The notes beneath the pieces were generated by a model. It did no database searches and had not been told where the DNA came from. It saw nothing but the letters and a program-made list of their open reading frames with translations. From NCBI GenBank assembly GCA_948739805.1, contig CAPYID010000003.1, forward strand, positions 1-64,000: 64,000 bases of DNA, read 5' to 3'. The position numbers were made by a program, and so were the translations under genes. This document shows, one piece after another, positions 36,838 to 45,420 of the stretch (its first letter is position 1; each line of letters starts with the position of its first letter). Source of the DNA: an uncultured Clostridia bacterium (lineage in GTDB: Bacteria; Bacillota; Clostridia; TANB77; CAG-508).

Positions 36838-36866
36838 AAAAAAGTGAGGTAATTTCTCACTTTTTT
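36838..36866 (-). terminator. Terminator of the 42-aa gene
   Basis: AAAAAAGTGAG-gtaattt-CTCACTTTTTT, a short stem with A/T flanks, overlapping the stop codon of the small minus-strand gene. Confidence 0.7.
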
Positions 36867-36985
36867 GTTATATCTGACAATTTATTTGCAATTTCTTTTT
36901 GTTTCTCCAAAGTTAGCCAAGCAAAATATGATGGAATAAACTCTCCATATTTAGTTGTATCTTCATTTCTTTCCTTTTCTTCCAT
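36857..36985 (-). CDS. Small hypothetical protein, 42 aa
   Basis: Minus-strand ATG at 36985 with AGGAGAGTATTAT directly upstream. The product is highly charged: MEEKERNEDTTKYGEFIPSY, then FAWLTLEKQKEIANKLSDIT and a Lys-Lys end. No membrane segment or signal. It has its own terminator and lies between clpC and the 161-aa gene. The clear ribosome binding site and terminator argue for a real gene. I do not recognise the family. Confidence 0.6.
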   Translation of the reverse strand: MEEKERNEDTTKYGEFIPSYFAWLTLEKQKEIANKLSDITKK

Positions 36986-37088
36986 ATAATACTCTCCTAT
37001 AAATATAGTTTAGTATTAATATGTTCATTTTTGTTAGTAATATGCAATTTCATTTTGATAAGTTAAAATCTCAGAATTTGTTAATACT

Positions 37089-37574
37089 TTATATTCTCGG
37101 AAAATTTGACCCTCCTGGGAAACCTGGTCCTGGTCTCATTGGTGGTCTTCCTGGTCTCCTTCTTAATAATTCTTTTATTATTAGGATTCTTATTAAATCT
37201 CTTAATAGATAATTATTTTGTCTAGGCTCTTCTACTTTTCTTACACTTTGTGAATTACTTGTTTTAATTTCTGTACTTCCTTTTCTTACTTCTTTTAATT
37301 CTCTTGTTTCTTCTGACATTGCATTATATACTTCTTCTGTCATTCTCGCTATCATTTCTTCATTTATTACTCCTGTTGTCCTCATACATACTTTTTGTAC
37401 CATAGGTTGTATCATTCTATAAATATCTGGATACAATTCCTCTAAGTCCATATTTTCATAAGTATTGCTTCTTGGCATTTCATAGATACTTTCTGGTAAT
37501 TGATATGTATTTTGAGGTCTTATACTATATCCTAATACATTTTGCATATATTCTTCATAACTTGAATTATACAT
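37089..37574 (-). CDS. Clostridial hypothetical protein with Pro/Gly/Arg-rich tail
   Basis: 161-residue soluble protein. The central part (about 45-92) reads LEELYPDIYRMIQPMVQKVCMRTTGVINEEMIARMTEEVYNAM. This helical unit recurs in uncharacterised clostridial proteins. A charged linker and a helix LLRDLIRILIIKELLRR follow, then the tail RRPGRPPMRPGPGFPGG. Such tails occur in spore-coat or exosporium proteins, which would fit a spore-former, but this is only an inference. No signal peptide. The start ATG at 37574 follows a GGGAGGAAAATT. Confidence 0.65.
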   Translation of the reverse strand: MYNSSYEEYMQNVLGYSIRPQNTYQLPESIYEMPRSNTYENMDLEELYPDIYRMIQPMVQKVCMRTTGVINEEMIARMTEEVYNAMSEETRELKEVRKGSTEIKTSNSQSVRKVEEPRQNNYLLRDLIRILIIKELLRRRPGRPPMRPGPGFPGGSNFPRI

Positions 37575-37733
37575 AATTTTCCTCCCTGATTATTTTATAG
37601 TTACATTTTATAAACTATTAATTTTAGAAAATTCCCCAAAGAATAGAATAATTTTAATAGCTATTCATGCTCCTTCTTATTTATAACTTGTAACCTCCTA
37701 TATTATATTATTATATATTTAAAATTGTGAATG

Positions 37734-37762
37734 TTGATTTTTGTACTATTTTGTAGTATACT
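37734..37762 (+). promoter_or_regulatory. Promoter of the 126-aa orphan gene (shared type)
   Basis: TTGATT (37734-37739), 17-base spacer, TATACT (37757-37762). Spacer sequence TTTGTAG and the run after the -35 match the promoter at 33758. Confidence 0.65.
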
Positions 37763-37801
37763 AGTATAAATATAGTTTCAAGTAAATGGAGGGTAAAAAA
37801 A

Positions 37802-38182
37802 ATGACATATGAAAATGAAATTAACAACTTGAAAACGACTTTAAGTAATATACAACAGATATTAAAATCTCGGAAAAATAAAAATTGGCTAAATGATCCC
37901 TTTGCTGTTACTCTAGAGGAAATACTTTGTAGTTTAAGTATAGAGCAAAAAAAAAACAAAAATAGCTTTGAGCTTATCTATGTTTGTAATGGTGATCCCG
38001 TGTTCGCTTCTTATCCTTATGATACAAAGCATGTTCTGCACTGCTTATTTGAATTACTAAGCTATCTGGAGCTTCATGAAACAGCTGATGTTTCACTTCC
38101 AGTTAGTCATAAGCTATGTAATTTAAAAAGGCAATTTAAAGCTTTATACAAAAAAATATCTAAATCTAAACAAAAGTTGTAA
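37802..38182 (+). CDS. Orphan hypothetical protein, 126 aa
   Basis: Plus-strand gene with GGAGGG eight bases before the ATG, its own promoter and its own terminator, set among minus-strand housekeeping genes. The N-terminus is a helical charged segment (NEINNLKTTLSNIQQILKSR). The middle is mixed alpha/beta with FELIYVCNGDPVFASYPYDTKH, and the C-terminus is a Lys-rich helix. No signal peptide, membrane segment or recognised domain. Together with the gene at 33.8 kb it looks like a single-gene accessory insertion ('moron'), with which it shares promoter design but no visible sequence similarity. Confidence 0.7.
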   Translation: MTYENEINNLKTTLSNIQQILKSRKNKNWLNDPFAVTLEEILCSLSIEQKKNKNSFELIYVCNGDPVFASYPYDTKHVLHCLFELLSYLELHETADVSLPVSHKLCNLKRQFKALYKKISKSKQKL

Positions 38183-38215
38183 ATCATTTAGTTTAATTTG
38201 GTCATTTAATTCAAA

Positions 38216-38248
38216 CATACTGAGATAAACAATGTTTATCTCAGTATG
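38216..38248. terminator. Terminator between the 126-aa gene and murD
   Basis: CATACTGAGATAAAC (38216-38230) and GTTTATCTCAGTATG (38234-38248) form a perfect 15-base stem with a three-base loop between convergent genes. Confidence 0.85.
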
Positions 38249-38252
38249 TTTC

Positions 38253-39653
38253 TTATATTCTATTAACTAATTCTTTAAACTTTTCCCCACGTTCTGCGAA
38301 GTTCTTAAATAAATCGAAACTTGCACTTGCTGGAGAAAATAATACTATTTGTCCTTGCTTAGCTACTTTATGTGCAATTTTAACAGTATCTTCTAGGCTA
38401 TTACACATATATGTTTCTATTTGTTTGTTTTGTTTTTCTGCCTCTTCTTTTACAGCATAAAAAATTTTGTCGGCTGTTTGCCCCATTAAAATTAGAGTTT
38501 TTACTTTATCTAATATAGGTTTAGCAAGTGGCACATAATCTAAGTGTTTGTCATATCCTCCTGCAATTAAAATAATTTCTTCATCAAATGACTGTAAACC
38601 TGCCATAGTTCTTGTTGGACTTGTTCCTATTGAATCGTTATACCACTTTACTCCATCTATTTCTTTTACTAATTCTAGTCTGTGTTCAACTCCTTCAAAA
38701 TTTGATATTACATTAATTTGTGTGTCTATATCAACTAGTCCCCCTGTTACTGCAATTGCTGCACATGCATTCTCATAATTATGATTTCCTCTTAATTTTA
38801 TATTTTTTGTATCTAATATATGTCTCCTTACTTTATCTTTACATTCTTTTATTATTCCATCATCTAAAATTATTCCATCAGATAATTTTTCCTTACTACT
38901 AAAGAATTTAACTTTTCCATTTGCTTCATTTGCAATTTCTCTTGTAATATCATTATCATAATTTAATACTACTATTCCATTACTATCTTGATATTTGAAA
39001 ATATTTTTCTTAGCTTCTATATATTCTTCATAATCTTTATGTATATTCAAATGATTGGGTGATATGTTTGTAATTACTGAAATTTGAGGACTAACTTCCA
39101 TTCCCATTAATTGAAAACTACTCATCTCTAGCACAACTATATCTTCAGGCATCATTTCTTGTATTTTTGTAAATAATGGTGTTCCTATATTTCCTCCTAA
39201 AAAACATTTATAGCCTTTTGCTTTTATTATCTCATATATTAAAGTTGTAGTTGTTGTTTTACCATCACTTCCTGTAACTCCTATTATAGTTGATGGAGAC
39301 ATTTGTAATACCATTTCTATTTCTGATGTAAGTACTGCTCCACGTTTTACCTCTTCTTGTAGTTCTTCTTTAGTTGGCATACAACTTGGAGACCTAAAAA
39401 TAATATCAAATCCTTTTAAATTTTTTAAACTTTCCTCCCCAAAATAAGAGTTTACTTCATATTTTCTAATCTTTTCAAGTGCTTCTATTGGTATTTTATC
39501 TATGGTTCTGTCATCAAATACTGTTACTATAGCTTCTTTTTCATTCATATAGTCTAATAATGGAATGTTACTAACTCCTAGTCCAATTATAGCTACTTTT
39601 CTATTCTTTAAATAATTATTGAATTCCTCTAATCTTTCATTTTTATATGACAT
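38253..39653 (-). CDS. murD: UDP-N-acetylmuramoylalanine-D-glutamate ligase
   Basis: Adds D-glutamate to UDP-MurNAc-L-Ala in peptidoglycan precursor synthesis, cytosolic, 466 aa. The start at 39653 has GGAGGTCAAA upstream; the longer frame begins inside that site. The N-terminal Rossmann domain has VAIIGLGVSNIPLL. The ATP-binding loop is GVTGSDGKTTTTTLI near residue 112, then PNHLNIHKDYEEYIEAKKNIF, DSIGTSPTRTMAGL and the C-terminal GGYDKHLDY region. It is isolated here from other mur genes. Confidence 0.94.
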   Translation of the reverse strand: MSYKNERLEEFNNYLKNRKVAIIGLGVSNIPLLDYMNEKEAIVTVFDDRTIDKIPIEALEKIRKYEVNSYFGEESLKNLKGFDIIFRSPSCMPTKEELQEEVKRGAVLTSEIEMVLQMSPSTIIGVTGSDGKTTTTTLIYEIIKAKGYKCFLGGNIGTPLFTKIQEMMPEDIVVLEMSSFQLMGMEVSPQISVITNISPNHLNIHKDYEEYIEAKKNIFKYQDSNGIVVLNYDNDITREIANEANGKVKFFSSKEKLSDGIILDDGIIKECKDKVRRHILDTKNIKLRGNHNYENACAAIAVTGGLVDIDTQINVISNFEGVEHRLELVKEIDGVKWYNDSIGTSPTRTMAGLQSFDEEIILIAGGYDKHLDYVPLAKPILDKVKTLILMGQTADKIFYAVKEEAEKQNKQIETYMCNSLEDTVKIAHKVAKQGQIVLFSPASASFDLFKNFAERGEKFKELVNRI

Positions 39654-39850
39654 TTTGACCTCCATAATAATTTTTCATATTATTATATTCTTTTTATGTT
39701 ATTTCAGTTACATATTATACACCTAATATTTTGAATTGTCTATTGTTTAAAAGTTAGAAATTAGAGCTTAAAAAAAATTTTTTAATGTATATTTTACATT
39801 TTTTAGTTAATAATATGTTTATACTTAATTGTATTGGAGGTGCATTTATT

Positions 39851-39937
39851 ATGTCAAAAGAAAAGAAAAACAACAACAAAAATAATAACAACAACAATAA
39901 TAACAATAACAACCAAAATCAAAACAACGATAGATAA
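39851..39937 (+). CDS. Asparagine-rich microprotein, 28 aa
   Basis: Very small gene with GGAGG nine bases before an ATG at 39851 and a perfect terminator eight bases after the stop. The product is MSKEKKNNNK followed by a run of ten Asn, then QNQNNDR: 18 of 28 residues are Asn. The mixed use of AAC and AAT argues against a simple trinucleotide expansion. The sequence is too polar to enter a membrane. It may be a structural or storage peptide, or a regulatory transcript. The family is not known to me. Confidence 0.55.
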   Translation: MSKEKKNNNKNNNNNNNNNNNQNQNNDR

Positions 39938-39944
39938 TTTCAGT

Positions 39945-39964
39945 GGGCACGAAAATTCGTGCCC
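39945..39964 (+). terminator. Terminator of the Asn-rich microprotein
   Basis: GGGCACGAA-aa-TTCGTGCCC, a perfect nine-base stem followed by TTTCTT. Confidence 0.85.
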
Positions 39965-40045
39965 TTTCTTAATATCTAAACATAATATAGAAGGGTACAG
40001 TGGTGTCATGTCTAATGTGTATTCTCTCAAATAGTACCACTCCAT

Positions 40046-42877
40046 TCATTTTAAATATTTTTCTAGAAATCTACCTGTATAACTTCTCTCATTCTTTACT
40101 ATTTGCTCTGGAGTCCCTACTTGTACTATTGTTCCTCCGCCATCTCCTCCTTCTGGTCCTAAGTCTACTATATAGTCACATGCTTTTATTAAGTCTAAGT
40201 TATGTTCTATTACTATTATTGAGTTTCCTGTGTCTACTAGTCTTTGTAATATGTCTACTAGTCTATGTACATCTGCTATATGTAATCCTGTTGTTGGTTC
40301 ATCTAGTATATATAGTGTTTTTCCTGTTGCTCTTTTTGATAATTCTGTTGCCAGTTTTACACGTTGTGCTTCCCCTCCTGATAGTGTTGTTGATGGCTGT
40401 CCTAGTTTTATATATCCTAGTCCTACATCATTTAAAGTTTGTATTCGTTGTTTGATTTTCGGTATGTTTTCAAAAAAGTCTAATGCTTCTTCTACTGTCA
40501 TGTCTAGTACTTCTGATATATTTTTTCCTTTATATTTTACTTCTAGTGTTTCTCTGTTATATCTAGCTCCTCCACATACTTCGCATGGTACATAAATGTC
40601 TGGTAAAAAGTGCATTTCAATTCTTATAGAACCATCTCCATTGCATGCTTCACATCTTCCACCTGGAACATTGAAACTAAATCTTCCCTTTTGGTATCCT
40701 CGCATTTTTGCTTCATTTGTAGTAGCAAAGATCTCTCTTATGTCATCAAATACTCCTGTGTATGTTGCTGGATTAGAACGAGGTGTTCTTCCTATTGGTG
40801 ATTGATCTATGTTTATTATTTTATCTATGTTTTCAATTCCTTTTACTTCTTTGCATTTTCCTGGTTTTTCATTTGCACCATTTAAGTCTCTTGATATGGT
40901 TTTATATAATATATCGTTTACTAGTGTACTTTTTCCAGAACCAGAAACTCCTGTAACACATGTGAATACTCCTAATGGGAATTTAACATTTATATTTTTT
41001 AAGTTGTTTTGACTTGCACCTATAATTTCTATTGATTTCCCATTTGATTTTCTTCTTTTCTTTGGTACTTCTATTTTTTTCCTTCCACTTAAATATGCTC
41101 CTGTTTCTGAACCTTTTATTAGCTTTATTTCTTCTGCTGTTCCTTGTCCTAATACATTCCCTCCATGTACTCCTGCACCAGGTCCAATATCTACTATTTG
41201 GTCTGCTGCATACATTGTGTCTTCATCATGTTCTACAACTAATACTGAATTTCCTAAGTCTCTTAATTTTTTTAATGTTGCTATTAATTTTTCGTTGTCT
41301 CTTTGATGTAATCCTATACTTGGTTCATCTAATATGTAAAGTACTCCTGTTAAGCTTGAACCAATTTGAGTTGCAAGACGTATACGTTGTGCTTCTCCTC
41401 CTGATAATGTTCCTGCTGGTCTTGATAGTGTTAAATATTCAAGTCCAACATCTAATAAAAACTGTAACCTTTTATTTAGTTCTTTTAATATCATATCTGC
41501 AATCATTGCTTCTTGTTTTGTTAATTTTAAATTGTTTAAAAATTGCTTTATTTTATCTATTGACATTTCTGTTAGTTCATTAATGTTTTTGTCTTCAATT
41601 TTAACTGCTAAACTTTCTTTTTTTAGTCTCGCTCCTTTGCATACAGGACAATCTGATTCACTCATGTACATTTCATAGAAATCTCTCATTCCTTGTGATT
41701 TAGTTTCATTATGTCTTCTTTCTAGTGTTGGAATTACTCCTTCAAATGGAGTTGTGAATTTTCTTACTCCAAATGGAGATTCATATTCAAAGTCTATTTT
41801 TTCATCTCCTGTACCATATAAGATTTTTTCTAAAAATTCTTTTGGTAATTTTTTTATTGGTTGTTTTATATTGACTCCATAATATCTTCCTATACTTTCA
41901 AAATACATTTTTGCCATGGTGTCACCCTTTTTCATTGTACTTGAACCAAATGCTTTTACCCCATCATATAAAGTTTTGTTTTTATCTGGAATTATTAAGT
42001 CTTCATCCATTTTCATTAAATATCCAATTCCTGTACATGCTGGACATGCTCCAAATGGATTGTTAAATGAAAACATTCTTGGTGTTAGTTCTTCAATACT
42101 TATTCCACAGTCTACACATGAGTAATTTGTGTTGTACATTTTTTCATATTTATTGTCTTTTTCTGAAATTTCTACTAGTACTATGTTATTTGCATTTTTT
42201 AATGAAACTTCTATTGATTCTGCTAGTCTATTCCTAATGTCTTCTTTTATAACTAGTCTATCTACTACTAATTCTATATTGTGTTTTTTCTTTCTATCTA
42301 TTTCTATGTCATCTGTGAGTTCTACCATTTCTCCATCAATTCTAGCTCTGACAAAACCTTGTCTTTGATAACTTTCTAACTGTTTTACAAATTCCCCTTT
42401 TCTTCCTCTTATGATTGGTGCTAAAATTTGTATTTTAGTTCCTTCTGGTAATTTTAATACATCATCTATTATTTGGTCTAATGTTTGTTTTTCTATCTTT
42501 TTTCCACAGTTTGGGCAATATGCTACACCTATTCTTGCATATAATAAACGAATATAGTCATATATTTCTGTTACTGTTCCTACTGTTGACCTTGGATTTT
42601 TGGATGTTGTTTTTTGGTCTATTGATATTGCTGGTGAAAGTCCTTCTATTGATTCAACATCTGGTTTTTCCATTATTCCTAAAAACTGCCTTGCATATGA
42701 TGATAAACTTTCTACATATCTTCTTTGACCTTCTGCATATAATGTATCAAATGCTAAGGATGATTTTCCTGAACCTGAAAGCCCTGTGATTACAACTAAT
42801 TTGTCTCTTGGGATTTCAAGGTTTATGTTTTTCAAATTATGTTCTTTTGCTCCTTTTATTACTATTTTATCATTCAT
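40046..42877 (-). CDS. uvrA: Excinuclease ABC subunit A
   Basis: Damage-recognition ATPase of nucleotide excision repair, 943 aa, full length. The first ATP site is GLSGSGKSSLAFDTLYAEGQRRYVESLSSYARQFLG, the second GVSGSGKSTLVNDIL near residue 640. Two signature motifs are SGGEAQRIRLA and SGGEAQRVKLA. Zinc-binding cysteines are visible as CPNCGKK, CVDCG..CPACTG and CEACNGDGS..CEVCGG. The ABC-type DEPS/DEPT boxes follow each signature. uvrB and uvrC are not in the window. The start is ATG with AAAGGGAATG upstream. Confidence 0.97.
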   Translation of the reverse strand: MNDKIVIKGAKEHNLKNINLEIPRDKLVVITGLSGSGKSSLAFDTLYAEGQRRYVESLSSYARQFLGIMEKPDVESIEGLSPAISIDQKTTSKNPRSTVGTVTEIYDYIRLLYARIGVAYCPNCGKKIEKQTLDQIIDDVLKLPEGTKIQILAPIIRGRKGEFVKQLESYQRQGFVRARIDGEMVELTDDIEIDRKKKHNIELVVDRLVIKEDIRNRLAESIEVSLKNANNIVLVEISEKDNKYEKMYNTNYSCVDCGISIEELTPRMFSFNNPFGACPACTGIGYLMKMDEDLIIPDKNKTLYDGVKAFGSSTMKKGDTMAKMYFESIGRYYGVNIKQPIKKLPKEFLEKILYGTGDEKIDFEYESPFGVRKFTTPFEGVIPTLERRHNETKSQGMRDFYEMYMSESDCPVCKGARLKKESLAVKIEDKNINELTEMSIDKIKQFLNNLKLTKQEAMIADMILKELNKRLQFLLDVGLEYLTLSRPAGTLSGGEAQRIRLATQIGSSLTGVLYILDEPSIGLHQRDNEKLIATLKKLRDLGNSVLVVEHDEDTMYAADQIVDIGPGAGVHGGNVLGQGTAEEIKLIKGSETGAYLSGRKKIEVPKKRRKSNGKSIEIIGASQNNLKNINVKFPLGVFTCVTGVSGSGKSTLVNDILYKTISRDLNGANEKPGKCKEVKGIENIDKIINIDQSPIGRTPRSNPATYTGVFDDIREIFATTNEAKMRGYQKGRFSFNVPGGRCEACNGDGSIRIEMHFLPDIYVPCEVCGGARYNRETLEVKYKGKNISEVLDMTVEEALDFFENIPKIKQRIQTLNDVGLGYIKLGQPSTTLSGGEAQRVKLATELSKRATGKTLYILDEPTTGLHIADVHRLVDILQRLVDTGNSIIVIEHNLDLIKACDYIVDLGPEGGDGGGTIVQVGTPEQIVKNERSYTGRFLEKYLK

Positions 42878-42992
42878 CTCGTCATTCCCTTTTTTATATA
42901 TTTTGTGTCAAACACTGATATATTTTATCATATTTCTTTTATATATTCAATAGTTTGTCACAAATTTTTGTTTGTAGCTTAGTTTATTCAAG

Positions 42993-43820
42993 TTATTTTT
43001 TCAAGTATTCAATATATTCTTCTAGACATAAATTCATCTCATTCATTCTTTTTGCATGTTCTATTCCAACATATCGCCAATGCCATGGTTCATAGTTTAC
43101 TTTTGTTATTGCTTCTTTTTCTTTTTTGTACCTTAATATAAATCCATAATTTTCTGCATTTTTTATAAGCCATTCAAATGCTTTTGTATTTTCAAATTCT
43201 AAATTTACATAGTTTAAATCTACTGCAAGTCCTAAGTTATGCTCACTTGTTCCTGGTTTATTTATAACCTTTAGTGTAAGTTCTTCTGCTTCTTTATGTG
43301 ATTTTCCATTTTTCATATATTCACTAATTTTTTTACTGAATACCTTTTGTTGCTGTTCAATACTTCTGTATGAAGACTGTACCCATATCTCTGTTATATT
43401 ATCTTTTTTCATTTCTGTAATCATTTCCTTCAATTTACCTATCGCCCTTGTATCAAATTTCCTTATATTATCTATTGACGAAAGTTCAGGTACAAAATTA
43501 TTAGGCAAACTGTTTTCATAGTTTACTAATTTAAGATTCCATTCATTAATTGCAGATTGTGTTTTTATATTATTTTCTGATACTATATTTTCATTATTTA
43601 TTATATTATTTGTATTACTTATTGTACTTGTATTATTTTCAATATTATTTAACACATTCATATTGCCTATAGAGTTGCTAAATAATTCTGTATTATTTGT
43701 GATATTATCTGCTATATTTTTGCTTTCATCTAATATGTTTTTTCCTTTGCATAATAATTTAATTTCAATTATTAACACTGCTACTAGAAAAATTGCAATA
43801 ATAATTGCTATTTTTTTCAT
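42993..43820 (-). CDS. VanY-like D-alanyl-D-alanine carboxypeptidase
   Basis: Extracellular, membrane-anchored zinc peptidase (M15B) of about 275 aa that trims the terminal D-Ala from peptidoglycan stems. An N-terminal hydrophobic anchor (about 3-20) is followed by an Asn-rich linker (to about 90). The catalytic domain contains QSSYRSIEQQQKVF, the zinc motif SEHNLGLAVDL (SxHxxGxAxD) and EPWHWRYVG with the catalytic Glu and third ligand. It is downstream of an F420-ligase-like gene and a two-component system, but no vanHAX genes are present, so vancomycin resistance is not implied. Confidence 0.9.
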   Translation of the reverse strand: MKKIAIIIAIFLVAVLIIEIKLLCKGKNILDESKNIADNITNNTELFSNSIGNMNVLNNIENNTSTISNTNNIINNENIVSENNIKTQSAINEWNLKLVNYENSLPNNFVPELSSIDNIRKFDTRAIGKLKEMITEMKKDNITEIWVQSSYRSIEQQQKVFSKKISEYMKNGKSHKEAEELTLKVINKPGTSEHNLGLAVDLNYVNLEFENTKAFEWLIKNAENYGFILRYKKEKEAITKVNYEPWHWRYVGIEHAKRMNEMNLCLEEYIEYLKK

Positions 43821-43867
43821 TTTTACTATCATTCCTTCCCAAAAAAGAACAAATTTAATTTCTTATA

Positions 43868-44569
43868 TTATTTTTTTCTTCTTATTAATATAAGTGGAGT
43901 AAGTTCTCTACCTTGTCCTGCTGGATTGTCCTTTATAATTTCTTTTAACTCATCATCATTAAGTTCAATATCAACTGATTTTCCAAGTATTTCTCTTCCT
44001 AAATCATTTGCATCAACTATCATTGTACTTATACCTAATTTTTGTTTAATTTCATTACAAACTTGATTAGAATTTGATGGAAGTTCAATTCCTATATCTT
44101 CATATTCCTTCCAAACAGCTCCATAAAATCCATCTAAACCACTTACTTGTTCTCCTACTATCTTGTAGAAAATTCCCTTTATACCAATAATCTTAGTTAT
44201 ACAACTACAAACACTTGCAAATAGTACTTTAAGTAATCCTGCTTTATTAATAGCATATTGCATTTTTATACTTTCCCCTACACCTATCCCCTTAGATTTT
44301 GGATGACTTGCAAATTTTGACAATAGCTTAGCCCAAAATCCTATTTTTATTTCTTCTCTTTTTATTACTTTATTTTGGCATAAAGCAATGATTTTCTCCG
44401 AACTTGATATTATATCTCCTTCTTTATATATTGGACTTACATATTCTTTAAAAATATCTATATAATCTTCTCCTTGTTTTACAAATCTTGTTTTTATTGC
44501 ATGTCTTATATATGTTACACCATTTACTTCGATTTCAACTTTCTTTCCTATATTAGCTATATATTCCAT
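43868..44569 (-). CDS. F420-0:gamma-glutamyl ligase-like protein (CofE/FbiB family)
   Basis: 233-residue soluble protein of the F420_ligase family (PF01996). Visible features are the N-terminal GDIISSSEKIIALCQNK block, HPKSKGIGVGESIKMQYAI near residue 89, GIKGIFYKIVGEQVSGLDGF and the C-terminal VDANDLGREILG and DDELKEIIKDNPAGQGRELTPLIL. In F420 makers the enzyme adds glutamate to F420-0. Clostridia generally lack F420, and no other cof genes are seen here, so the true substrate is probably another molecule. Its neighbour is a cell-wall carboxypeptidase. Confidence 0.8.
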   Translation of the reverse strand: MEYIANIGKKVEIEVNGVTYIRHAIKTRFVKQGEDYIDIFKEYVSPIYKEGDIISSSEKIIALCQNKVIKREEIKIGFWAKLLSKFASHPKSKGIGVGESIKMQYAINKAGLLKVLFASVCSCITKIIGIKGIFYKIVGEQVSGLDGFYGAVWKEYEDIGIELPSNSNQVCNEIKQKLGISTMIVDANDLGREILGKSVDIELNDDELKEIIKDNPAGQGRELTPLILIRRKK

Positions 44570-44663
44570 ATTGTTTCTCCTCCTAAAAATAAAATATATT
44601 TTTAGGATAACATTATTTTGTATCTAAGTTGTTCTTAAGTTGTATCTAAATTGTATCTAATTA

Positions 44664-45377
44664 TTAAGGGTTTAATATATCTAATAAATATTCATTTGTC
44701 ATTGAATGAATTGATATCATATATGTTTTATCATAATATACAATATTTACCGACAATTTAGCTTTTTCTGAAACTAGCATATTGTCTTTATAAGTCCAAT
44801 CATCTATTATATATAAATCTAAATATGTCACATAATTTCTTAATATTTTCTCTTCATCTCTTCCTTCTTCATTATTATTTCTAACTATTCCAGCATAAGT
44901 TAGTATTTTACCTGTTTTTTCTTCTATTTCTACAAACATTTCAGAATTATTTATCTGAAAAACTATTCTGTATATTTTATATTGTTTTTTTTTAGTATTA
45001 TATTCCTTCCCATAAATGTAATATTTAAAGTTTGCCTCTTCATCATTTTCTATTTTGCTATTATGTATTTGCATTTTTCTTGTTTCCTCGTTTAAATATT
45101 TTATAATTTTATCATTATTTTCTTTACTATTTACTACAAGTGATATCTCTGCATAATTATTAGAAATTTTTAAATTAGAAGATCCATCTTGTATATCATG
45201 TATTGTTTTTACTAAATAAATACTCTCAGCTTGTACATCAATCTTACTATCTATTAGCTTTTTCTTATAACTTGTATTTTCCATCTTTAAGTCTTCTAAA
45301 CTAAATAAGACATTTGGCATACAAAATGATAAGTATACAATTATTATGACTATTAGATAGATAAAAATCTTTTTCAT
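44664..45377 (-). CDS. Membrane-anchored hypothetical protein beside a two-component system
   Basis: About 237 aa, with an N-terminal hydrophobic anchor (FIYLIVIIIVYLSFCMPNVLF) and an extracellular region. The region after residue 120 resembles a PepSY-like repeat: YRIVFQINNSEMFVEIEEKTGKILTYAGIV. ATG at 45377 is used, with GAGG at a suitable distance. It lies directly after the histidine kinase gene on the same strand. Such proteins often serve as accessory sensors or regulators of their kinases, which is an inference here. The family is otherwise not recognised. Confidence 0.6.
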   Translation of the reverse strand: MKKIFIYLIVIIIVYLSFCMPNVLFSLEDLKMENTSYKKKLIDSKIDVQAESIYLVKTIHDIQDGSSNLKISNNYAEISLVVNSKENNDKIIKYLNEETRKMQIHNSKIENDEEANFKYYIYGKEYNTKKKQYKIYRIVFQINNSEMFVEIEEKTGKILTYAGIVRNNNEEGRDEEKILRNYVTYLDLYIIDDWTYKDNMLVSEKAKLSVNIVYYDKTYMISIHSMTNEYLLDILNP

Positions 45378-45420
45378 ATATAACCTCATTCCTTCTAAGC
45401 ATATATACTTAGTTATAAAA

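Noticed and set aside
40000..41583. Leu-rich plus-strand ORFs opposite uvrA
   Set aside because: Low-complexity shadows of AT-rich coding sequence; uvrA on the minus strand is unambiguous.
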